From Pseudomonas sp. DTU12.3 (GTDB lineage: Bacteria; Pseudomonadota; Gammaproteobacteria; Pseudomonadales; Pseudomonadaceae): a stretch of DNA of 64,000 bases. Made by a program: the position numbers and the translations under genes. Location: the NCBI RefSeq assembly GCF_004124275.1, contig NZ_CP027218.1, positions 6,204,470 to 6,268,469 on the forward strand, in the 5' to 3' direction. This document shows positions 34,907 through 42,114 of this stretch, in pieces. The notes beneath the pieces were generated by a model. It had not been told where the DNA came from. It saw only the letters and a list, made by a program, of their open reading frames with translations, and did not search any database. Positions within the stretch are counted from its first letter, which is position 1; the number at the start of each line of letters is the position of its first letter.

Positions 34907-35779
34907 TCAGATCCCCCGCATCGCGTCATACATGTAACGGTAGTAACGCACGGCAACGTTGTATCGAATGAGCACGCCCATCGCCAGCTCCTGAATGACC
35001 TTCGTGCCGCCTTGTGCGTAATGCTCCAGGACGGTGTCGAGCCATGCCTCACTGTGATGGGTATCAATGCCGATATGCGCCTTGTGATAAGCAATCACAT
35101 CTTCAGGCTGGTTCAGACGCTCAAGTGCTTGCGTCGTGGCGCCAAATCTGGTCGGTGCAGACCCTTCCACCAGGCCCATTGCCCCGATCAGACGCATGTT
35201 GTATTCCCGGCGCACCGCCCACATCAACAGAATATTGCCATTCATCAGGCATTCTTTAGGCGGGATCTCAGGCGTGATGTTCTTATGCGCGAGCACATTG
35301 CGCATGTAGGCGGACGACGTTTTAAACATCGTGGTATGGACATATTCAAAATTGCCATTGCCCATTTCATCCCAATAGTTCTCGCCCGCTACCATCTTGC
35401 AATGAATGGGCATCCCCAATTGCACGACGGCCATCAGGTCATCAAAAGAACCGTCTACCATTTCTTCCATGCAGATGTAGTACGCCACCTGTTCAAGTGT
35501 CGCGGTGTTTTTCATGAAGTTAATGAAAAACTCAATATCCTCATTAATTTTCTTTTCACAGTCCAGATACCATGTCAGAAATTCTTCTTTGGTGGTCGGC
35601 AACTCGCGTCTATCGATTTTTGCCTCTTCGGCCGCCGTCCACTCGTCTTCAATTCGTTCGACGTCCTTACGCATTGCATGAATGTCTGCCCCTTGGTTTA
35701 CCAACACTGCAGGGTCGTTCAGAAACAGTCGATAATAATCGGCCATGCGTTGTTGGCCACTGCGTTGTTCAAATTCCAT
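34907..35779 (-). CDS. Heme-oxygenase-like diiron oxidase (HDO), BesC-type
   Basis: The 290-residue helical protein belongs to the iron-containing redox enzyme (HDO) superfamily. The expected metal ligands are visible: Glu105 or Glu106 in MEEMVDGSFDDL, Glu138 and His148 in DEMGNGNFEYVH (ten residues apart, as in SznF), and His235, Asp239, His242 in HIGIDTHH (the HxxxDxxH motif). Known members include BesC, which cleaves 4-chlorolysine to chloro-allylglycine, UndA and SznF. Beside a halogenase gene, a BesC-like C-C cleavage is the most likely reaction, but this is inferred. AGGAAG precedes the ATG. Confidence 0.88.
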   Translation of the reverse strand: MEFEQRSGQQRMADYYRLFLNDPAVLVNQGADIHAMRKDVERIEDEWTAAEEAKIDRRELPTTKEEFLTWYLDCEKKINEDIEFFINFMKNTATLEQVAYYICMEEMVDGSFDDLMAVVQLGMPIHCKMVAGENYWDEMGNGNFEYVHTTMFKTSSAYMRNVLAHKNITPEIPPKECLMNGNILLMWAVRREYNMRLIGAMGLVEGSAPTRFGATTQALERLNQPEDVIAYHKAHIGIDTHHSEAWLDTVLEHYAQGGTKVIQELAMGVLIRYNVAVRYYRYMYDAMRGI

Positions 35780-35793
35780 TTCACAACTTCCTA

Positions 35794-36237
35794 TTAATAA
35801 ATAACGATCGGCAATGCACTGTTTTTCAAATCAAACGCTTGGTAAGAAGGCCCGACCTCATAGAGAATCTGCATCTTTTCGTGGGCTTCTTTCAAAGTCG
35901 GAATGTGCCCCTCCTCTATCCACCACATGACCACTCGCGGTTTACTGACAGGAAGAAACCATTCCGCACCGCGCTTCCTGAACTCGTTATGAGGTGTCTT
36001 GTACAAGAAATCCTTGAGCGACTCAGGACTTCTCCAGACCGAAAGGGTATAGAGATAGCCCTGCCCCCATAACTCATCCAGGAGTGCCTGATCCTCATTG
36101 AGTTCTCGCCATATAAAACCCGGATGCTGTTCTGCGAGATTGTTGACGTAGCGCGTAGATTCATAAAAACTGCTCATGCGCGGATCAGTTTTCGGGTATC
36201 GCGGCTTCACCAGATCGAACTGTGCCAGGACTGCCAT
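35794..36237 (-). CDS. DUF3291 (ABM-like) protein of the halogenase cluster
   Basis: The 147-residue protein (MAVLAQFDLVKPRYPKTD, HPGFIWRELNEDQALLDELW, LSVWRSPESLKDFLYKT) matches DUF3291, a dimeric alpha+beta-barrel fold related to small monooxygenases and chlorite-dismutase-like proteins. The ATG at 36237 overlaps the stop of the VOC gene as TGATG, so the two are coupled. It contains several Trp and His residues that could line a pocket (MWWIEEGHIPTLKEAHEKM). No role for this family in amino acid halogenation is known to me; it could be an enzyme, a chaperone or a resistance protein. Confidence 0.75.
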   Translation of the reverse strand: MAVLAQFDLVKPRYPKTDPRMSSFYESTRYVNNLAEQHPGFIWRELNEDQALLDELWGQGYLYTLSVWRSPESLKDFLYKTPHNEFRKRGAEWFLPVSKPRVVMWWIEEGHIPTLKEAHEKMQILYEVGPSYQAFDLKNSALPIVIY

Positions 36238-36695
36238 CAATGGTGATCCCACATTTGGATTTCAATAATGTTTCGGTCAGGATCCCGCACATATACAAAG
36301 GTGCAAACCCCTACCCCTTCAACTTCCTGACGCACTAACTTGCCGAGCATCCAGCCCCCTTCGCGTATGACTTTCGCGCAGACCTCATCCATATCCGTTA
36401 CTTCAAAGGCAATATGCGTCAGCCCCCTTGAGTTGGCATACGCTGTTTCTCGCTTGAGACTTTCCTGATACTGGAATATTTCAAGTGTTGGCCCTTCCGG
36501 GCCAAAACCCGGAAATCTCAAATGCACACCCTCAAGGCGAGCATTCTCGACGCCTGTCCCGCCGGAGACACTTGGTCCGGATAGGGACCTTACAGGCCCG
36601 GCCTGCTCGCAACCAAAGACTTCGGAATAAAATCTGGCAAGTTTCTTCCAGTCCGAAGCAATCAGATTAGTGTGGCTGTATTTGACTGTACTCAT
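36237..36695 (-). CDS. VOC family (glyoxalase/bleomycin resistance fold) protein
   Basis: The 152-residue protein has two beta-alpha-beta-beta-beta units with all four candidate metal ligands: His8 (KYSHTNLIASDW), Glu72 (TLEIFQY), His94 (LTHIAFEV) and Glu145 (NIIEIQMW). Intact ligands favour a metal-dependent enzyme such as a lyase, isomerase or dioxygenase over a simple drug-binding protein. ATG 36695 is chosen over a codon six residues upstream, because the family begins shortly before the first strand. It lies 21 bp after the halogenase gene and overlaps the DUF3291 gene. Confidence 0.85.
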   Translation of the reverse strand: MSTVKYSHTNLIASDWKKLARFYSEVFGCEQAGPVRSLSGPSVSGGTGVENARLEGVHLRFPGFGPEGPTLEIFQYQESLKRETAYANSRGLTHIAFEVTDMDEVCAKVIREGGWMLGKLVRQEVEGVGVCTFVYVRDPDRNIIEIQMWDHH

Positions 36696-36716
36696 GATCA
36701 GACACCGGCTCACTTA

Positions 36717-37466
36717 TCAGTCACGGAAAACAAAAGTCTCATGTTCAACATGACGATCACGGTCGCGCGCACGTTCCCAGGTGGTGTTTAGAATTATCCG
36801 CTGAACATCCTGGGTCAAAGGCTTGACGCGGTGCAGCGTAGTATCAGCCTTGAGCAAATAAACATCGCCGGTCATATGGAAGTACGAGTCGATGGTATTT
36901 TCGACCAGCAGATTTTCGACCCGAGGATTTTTCTTGTCCCAGTTGGTGTGTGGTACACACTCAAGCAAGCCGCCGGATTCGATACTCGGCGCCTCGACGA
37001 TCCAGATAATGGTGTATGGGTAATCACCCCAATGCCAACCGTGAGTATCACCGGACTTGTGCTGGCTGTTGATAATGTAGTTATCCCACTTCCATGGCGT
37101 AGGAATAACCTCTTCCTTGACAATATTCCCGATCAGACTCATGAGGTACTGCGAGTTATAAGCCAGCGGAATGTATCGACCAAACTCTTCAATATTGTCC
37201 CGCGAAACATTGCTCAAGTAGCGAGGCGTATTACCGGTAGATTCGATAAGGAAGTCACGGCGTTTGGCATGATTAGCCATAAGATATTTTACATCTGCCA
37301 TGATTGCATCACGGACCAATGGATCGATCAGATGATTGATCTTCAAATAGCCATCTCGGGCAAATCGATGTTGCTCCCAGAAGAAGTCGCGAGTTTCATA
37401 AGGGTTGCTGTCGAGAATTTCCAAATGCGTTTGATCGGCACTTACCACGTCCAGATTTACAGTCAT
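36717..37466 (-). CDS. Fe(II)/2-oxoglutarate amino acid halogenase, BesD/HalD-like
   Basis: The 249-residue protein has the phytanoyl-CoA dioxygenase-type cupin fold. The iron motif is His145-Trp-Gly147 (HGWHWGDYPY) with distal His212 (TTLHRVKPL) and the 2-oxoglutarate Arg223. The carboxylate that hydroxylases use is replaced by Gly, which opens a chloride site; this is the hallmark of radical halogenases. The spacing of 67 residues between the two His equals that in BesD (His137/His204, from memory). BesD relatives, including Pseudomonas ones, chlorinate free lysine, ornithine or similar amino acids. It is the first gene of the operon, with AAGGAA before the ATG. The substrate is not determinable here. 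Confidence 0.85.
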   Translation of the reverse strand: MTVNLDVVSADQTHLEILDSNPYETRDFFWEQHRFARDGYLKINHLIDPLVRDAIMADVKYLMANHAKRRDFLIESTGNTPRYLSNVSRDNIEEFGRYIPLAYNSQYLMSLIGNIVKEEVIPTPWKWDNYIINSQHKSGDTHGWHWGDYPYTIIWIVEAPSIESGGLLECVPHTNWDKKNPRVENLLVENTIDSYFHMTGDVYLLKADTTLHRVKPLTQDVQRIILNTTWERARDRDRHVEHETFVFRD

Positions 37467-37762
37467 GACTCATTCCTTTTCGGCTAATCAGAAAGTTAAC
37501 AATTCGTTGCAGCGCTAGAGATCCTATCCAGCTTTGCAACGCTGATATACGCAAGTAAAGGAACTACAGTCATTCGCCAAACGAGGTAATTAGGTACGTT
37601 CGTGCACATTTCTTATTGCTATCAGTGACGCCAGCCTTCGACGAACTGGTTTGGCAATATCTTGAGATATATCCAAACGTTTCAAATACCGCAGACCACC
37701 CTTGATCGCCTCTACGCTGCTTGAACCGCAGGAAGCGGTTTGTGAGCCATTCAAGGAGCACC
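37467..37762. promoter_or_regulatory. Divergent region between the halogenase operon and comM
   Basis: The region carries the promoters of both units and is AT-rich near the halogenase side. GTTGC at 37506 and GCAAC at 37536 form a short dyad that could be a regulator site such as a LysR box; this is weak. A minus-strand open frame at 37570-37821 overlaps comM and is not supported as a gene. Confidence 0.35.
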
Positions 37763-39256
37763 ATGTCCCTCTCCATCGTCCACAGTCGCGCCCAGATTGG
37801 CGTCGATGCCCCGGCCGTCACCGTCGAAGTTCATCTGGCCAATGGTTTGCCGTCACTGACCATGGTCGGCCTGCCCGAAGCGGCCGTAAAAGAAAGCAAG
37901 GATCGGGTGCGCAGCGCGATCATCAATTCCGGGCTGCAGTTTCCGGCGCGGCGGATCACCTTGAATCTGGCGCCGGCAGATTTGCCCAAGGATGGTGGAC
38001 GGTTTGATCTGGCGATTGCCTTGGGGATTCTGTCGGCGAGTGTGCAGGTGCCGTGTCTGACGCTGGATGATGTGGAGTGCCTCGGCGAGTTGGCGTTGTC
38101 CGGCGCAGTGCGGCCGGTACGCGGGGTGTTGCCGGCGGCGCTTGCCGCGCGCAAGGCCGGACGGGCGCTGGTAGTGCCGCGCGCGAATGCCGAAGAGGCG
38201 TGCCTGGCGTCGGGGCTGAAGGTGTTTGCGGTGGATCATCTGCTCGAGGCGGTGGCGCATTTCAATGGGCACACTCCGGTTGAGCCTTATGTGTCGGACG
38301 GTTTGATCCATGCCGCCAGACCCTATCCCGACCTCAACGAGGTTCAAGGGCAAATTGCCGCCAAACGAGCGCTGCTGATCGCGGCGGCGGGTGCACATAA
38401 CCTGCTGTTCAGCGGGCCGCCCGGCACGGGTAAAACATTGCTGGCCAGCCGCTTGCCGGGATTACTGCCGCCACTGTCCGAGAGCGAAGCGCTTGAAGTG
38501 GCCGCGATTCAGTCAGTGGCCAGCGGCGTGCCGCTCACGCATTGGCCGCAGCGGCCCTTTCGCCAGCCGCATCACTCTGCATCCGGGCCGGCACTGGTCG
38601 GCGGCAGTTCGAAACCGCAACCCGGCGAGATCACCCTCGCCCATCACGGCGTGCTGTTTCTCGATGAGCTGCCAGAGTTTGATCGCCGCGTTCTGGAGGT
38701 GCTGCGTGAGCCGTTGGAGTCCGGTCACATCGTGATTGCCCGGGCCAAGGATCGGGTGCGCTTTCCGGCGCGTTTTCAGTTAGTAGCAGCGATGAATCCG
38801 TGCCCCTGTGGATATCTTGGCGAACCGAGCGGCAAGTGCTCGTGCACACCGGACATGGTCCAGCGCTATCGCAACAAGTTGTCGGGGCCATTGCTCGACC
38901 GCATCGATCTGCACCTGACGGTGGCGCGGGAAGCGACATCGCTAAACCCTGCGGTCAAACCCGGAGAAGACAGCGCCAGCGCCGCATTACGGGTCGCGGA
39001 GGCACGTGAACGCCAGCGCAAACGTCAAGGCTGTGCCAATGCGTTCCTTGATTTACCGGGATTGAAGCGACACTGCACGTTATCCACCGTCGATGAGACA
39101 TGGCTGGAGTCGGCCTGCGAGCGCCTGACCTTGTCGCTGCGCTCGGCGCATCGCTTGCTCAAGGTCGCGCGCACGCTGGCCGATCTGGAACAAGTCGATG
39201 CAATCAGCCGCGAGCATCTGGCCGAAGCACTGCAATACCGCCCGGCGTCATCTTAA
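37763..39256 (+). CDS. comM: ComM/YifB-type AAA+ helicase
   Basis: The 497-residue protein has an N-terminal Lon-like/ChlI fold (GVDAPAVTVEVHLANGLPS), a Mg-chelatase-type AAA+ domain with Walker A GPPGTGKTLLA near residue 220, Walker B FLDELPEF, and the cysteine motif NPCPCGYLG. A C-terminal Mg_chelatase_C domain follows. ComM is a hexameric helicase that promotes branch migration during natural transformation. The ATG at 37763 has AAGGAG upstream. It marks the return to the conserved backbone after the island. Confidence 0.95.
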   Translation: MSLSIVHSRAQIGVDAPAVTVEVHLANGLPSLTMVGLPEAAVKESKDRVRSAIINSGLQFPARRITLNLAPADLPKDGGRFDLAIALGILSASVQVPCLTLDDVECLGELALSGAVRPVRGVLPAALAARKAGRALVVPRANAEEACLASGLKVFAVDHLLEAVAHFNGHTPVEPYVSDGLIHAARPYPDLNEVQGQIAAKRALLIAAAGAHNLLFSGPPGTGKTLLASRLPGLLPPLSESEALEVAAIQSVASGVPLTHWPQRPFRQPHHSASGPALVGGSSKPQPGEITLAHHGVLFLDELPEFDRRVLEVLREPLESGHIVIARAKDRVRFPARFQLVAAMNPCPCGYLGEPSGKCSCTPDMVQRYRNKLSGPLLDRIDLHLTVAREATSLNPAVKPGEDSASAALRVAEARERQRKRQGCANAFLDLPGLKRHCTLSTVDETWLESACERLTLSLRSAHRLLKVARTLADLEQVDAISREHLAEALQYRPASS

Positions 39257-40467
39257 TGCTCGGTCAAATCCACCAGCGGCGTTTGCCGTACTTCGGTTTC
39301 ACGGCCTGCCTGAATCTCGCTGACGCGTTTCAACGCGTTATCCACAGCGTTTTTGTCGGCCAACAGGCTGTAATTGATCTGGAACTGTTGGCTGGCTTTC
39401 GGCGCGATGGTCGGCACCAGGTTCAACGGCCGCTGATAGCGACGGTTGTAGGAAAAACTGGTTCCGGGCTCAAGCCCCGTGACGTAGCCCTGCCCCTGGG
39501 TATCGGTGTTTTTCCACAGGGAAAACACCGGCAGCTGTTGAGTATTGAAACCGACAGAAACCCCCAGGCTACCCGTCTTGTTATGCAGCACGGTCAGGGT
39601 CTGTCCCTTGGCGTCCGCATAGGGCACGACGTTGTAAACCGTTTCGTCGTAGTCCTTGGTCGGCGCGCGATACGTCTGCCAGTCGGCCAGTTCGCCCTTG
39701 GCCTTGTCGTTAAAGGGCGAGACCTGTTTGACCGGTGCCGCAAACCGCGCGCCTTGCTCAAGAAATGGCGTACTGAAGTTACTGTGATACAGCGCCTGAT
39801 ATTCTTTCGGATAGTCGCCATTGTTGGTCAGCGTATCGTTAAGCGCGAACGCGGTGCTGCCGGGCACCGTGACCAGTTCGGTCGCGACGGAGAAGTCGAC
39901 CTTCTTGAACGCCTGCTCTTTCAATTCGCCACGCAGGCTGATGGCATACGGCGGCTTCTCATCGATGTGCAGGCTGACTTTACTCGCCGGAATGTTCGCG
40001 GCGCGACCGTGCAGGGTCAGCAGCTCACCGTTGTCCATACCCGGATGGCCAACCCATTCGTAACCGCAGCGGGTGACCATTTCGTTGAAGCCTTCCAGCC
40101 AGCCCAGACCACCACGGCCATTGAGTTCGATAAAGGCCGGATTGACCACTTCCTTGACCGGCGAATCCCAGCCCATGCGCACAGCGCCGACCGTTGCCTG
40201 CAAGACATTCATGCCGCGAGTCGGCACCACCGAGAGCTTCATCACGCCGTTATCGATATCAACAATGCTCACACCTTCCTGCCGACCGCCATGCAGGGTG
40301 CGCAGGGTCACGGAGAAGGCTTTGTCGGTTTTGATGCCCAGTTGCTCACTGGTAATGCTCCAGTTTTGCGCAGGCTTGTCGGTGTCGAGCAGGACGTAAT
40401 CCCAAGCCATGGCCTGGGAAGCTGCCGCCATCGTGGCGAGGGCAACAGCGAGTTTGAGCGAATTCAT
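39253..40467 (-). CDS. DUF4432 aldose 1-epimerase-like secreted protein
   Basis: The 404-residue protein has a signal peptide (NSLKLAVALATMAAASQAMA) and a galactose mutarotase-like beta-sandwich of the DUF4432 family (LSVVPTRGMNVLQATVGAV, GWLEGFNEMVTRCGYEWVG, GLEPGTSFSYNRRYQRP). Family members are usually cytosolic and linked to sugar use, so a periplasmic copy is notable. ATG 40467 is chosen to place the signal peptide at the start. Its stop overlaps the comM end tail to tail. The substrate is unknown. Confidence 0.82.
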   Translation of the reverse strand: MNSLKLAVALATMAAASQAMAWDYVLLDTDKPAQNWSITSEQLGIKTDKAFSVTLRTLHGGRQEGVSIVDIDNGVMKLSVVPTRGMNVLQATVGAVRMGWDSPVKEVVNPAFIELNGRGGLGWLEGFNEMVTRCGYEWVGHPGMDNGELLTLHGRAANIPASKVSLHIDEKPPYAISLRGELKEQAFKKVDFSVATELVTVPGSTAFALNDTLTNNGDYPKEYQALYHSNFSTPFLEQGARFAAPVKQVSPFNDKAKGELADWQTYRAPTKDYDETVYNVVPYADAKGQTLTVLHNKTGSLGVSVGFNTQQLPVFSLWKNTDTQGQGYVTGLEPGTSFSYNRRYQRPLNLVPTIAPKASQQFQINYSLLADKNAVDNALKRVSEIQAGRETEVRQTPLVDLTEH

Positions 40468-40735
40468 GAGCGTGCCTTTTATTGGAGTTGTAGGTTTTTT
40501 TATATCGCTGATGAATCGTTTCAGCAAGCGTAAATAAACCAGATCCAGGCGGCTCTTTGTTGAGTGACGAATTAATCCCGGGCGAGGCGCGCATTCTTCA
40601 GCTAGCCTCGTTCGGTTTTGGCCTATCGGCTGATTGACGGCGACATCATAATGACATTAAGGTCGCCAGCTAAATGCAGGAGCAAGGCACAGGCATTTGC
40701 GCCTGTCATTGCGCAACGGAACATATGGAGTATGG
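40468..40735. promoter_or_regulatory. Divergent region upstream of the srf cluster
   Basis: Two hairpins occur before the first srf gene: GGCGAC / GTCGCC at 40639-40667 with a long loop, and a perfect ACAGGC / GCCTGT at 40689-40706, 30 bp before the ATG. Either could affect translation or bind a regulator. TTGACG at 40634 is a possible -35 but lacks a good -10. Confidence 0.35.
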
Positions 40736-42097
40736 ATGCGCGGGGCACTATTACGCAGCGGCAAGAGCGGGTCATTCACTGCATTGGGCGAAACAGGTCA
40801 ACCGGTTTACCGGGCGGCTCTGCAATTGCGCGAAGCGATTCGCCGCAAGAATCCTGACCTGGTCGATCACCTGGCCATCCCTCAAAGCGACGAACTCGGC
40901 AACCAGATCGACTGGTACAGCGGCCTCGACGGCGATGTAATCCCGTGGAGCAGCGCGACCGAAGAAGAGCGCGCACCTGCTCGTCGGCAACTTGAAGCGC
41001 TGAAAACTGCGCTCGAAGAATTGAGCCAGCGTTTCCTCGGCACCGACTCGGACGAACCGCAGCAGGGCGACAAAGCCGTGTTCGGCAAGCTGCTCAAGCG
41101 CGTCATCCATTTCCCCGACGAAAACTTCGTCTACCTGGTGCAAGGCAAACCCGTGCTGACCTTTTGGGGTTTCGAGCACGCCGGCGCTGATCGCAATCGT
41201 GATCCGCTGCACTGCCTGTATCAGGTTCCGCCTGTTTTCACCTTGCCCCCCGAAACGCCAGCGCCGGCAGCGGCCCCGCTCGCGCCAATGGTTCCGGTCG
41301 TGACGCGTCCATGGTGGCGACGCTGGTGGTGGTGGCTGTTACTGCTGCCGTTCCTGTTGTTGCTGTTGTGGCTGTTGCTCGGTCTGCGCGGCTGCGTGCC
41401 GATTCCACTGGTGGCCGTCGACCTGCTGCCTGAAGGTGTGGTGCCCGTTGAACGGCAGGTAAAACCGCTGCCCGTCGGTAGCGCGACCACGCTCAATGGC
41501 ATCCCGGTTACCGGCACCGGCGCCAACGTCGATACCGGCGCGGCGGTGCTCGGCACACAAGGCGCAGAAGCACCGGCACTCGAAGGTGACGCAGCGACTG
41601 CCGAAAACGCCGGCGTGACCCAGGACCCGGCAGCCGAAACACCTGCCAACGCTGCCGAAAACCCGACTGCACCGCCAGCCACGCCAGCGGCCGAGGCTGA
41701 CAAGGCCGCCGCTGCCAAGGCCGGCCCCGCCCTGAGCATTCCGCCCAACGCGGCGGATGGCGCGGCCGATTTTCTCGATGGCCAATACCGCGCCGGTGCC
41801 GGCATTCAAGACCGCCGCACCGGCAAACCGTTACGCCTCGAATACCAGTTCAAGGACGGCAAGGGTGAAGTGACGGTGCATCAGGCCGATGGTTCGAAGT
41901 GCAGCGGCCCGGTCGCTGCCTCCATGAAGGGCGGCAGCCTCGCCATCGACAGTCAGGGCCAGGCCGTTTGCGGCGATGGCAGCACCTACGACATGCCCAA
42001 GGTCAACTGCCGCAAGGGAGCGACCACGGTCGCCGACTGCACTGGCGGTTATGGCAAAGATCAATTCCCAATGTCCATGCGGCAGATGGGCGAATAA
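40736..42097 (+). CDS. srfA: SrfA family membrane protein
   Basis: The 453-residue protein has a cytosolic N-terminal domain of about 190 residues (GSFTALGETGQPVYRAALQL), a strongly hydrophobic helix at about 196-220 flanked by Arg and Trp (WWRRWWWWLLLLPFLLLLL), an Ala/Pro-rich linker and a C-terminal domain with several Cys (KCSGPVAAS, QAVCGDGSTYDMPKVNC). It matches SrfA as found ahead of srfB and srfC. ATG 40736 is preferred because GGAG lies five bases upstream. It starts a ten-gene plus-strand unit. The function is unknown; a membrane anchor for SrfB/SrfC is inferred. Confidence 0.75.
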   Translation: MRGALLRSGKSGSFTALGETGQPVYRAALQLREAIRRKNPDLVDHLAIPQSDELGNQIDWYSGLDGDVIPWSSATEEERAPARRQLEALKTALEELSQRFLGTDSDEPQQGDKAVFGKLLKRVIHFPDENFVYLVQGKPVLTFWGFEHAGADRNRDPLHCLYQVPPVFTLPPETPAPAAAPLAPMVPVVTRPWWRRWWWWLLLLPFLLLLLWLLLGLRGCVPIPLVAVDLLPEGVVPVERQVKPLPVGSATTLNGIPVTGTGANVDTGAAVLGTQGAEAPALEGDAATAENAGVTQDPAAETPANAAENPTAPPATPAAEADKAAAAKAGPALSIPPNAADGAADFLDGQYRAGAGIQDRRTGKPLRLEYQFKDGKGEVTVHQADGSKCSGPVAASMKGGSLAIDSQGQAVCGDGSTYDMPKVNCRKGATTVADCTGGYGKDQFPMSMRQMGE

Positions 42098-42114
42098 GCA
42101 CGGAATAACCCGAA

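Noticed and set aside
36717..37466. Reading the gene as an ordinary phytanoyl-CoA hydroxylase
   Set aside because: The second iron ligand position is Gly rather than Asp or Glu, and the neighbours match a halogenase pathway.
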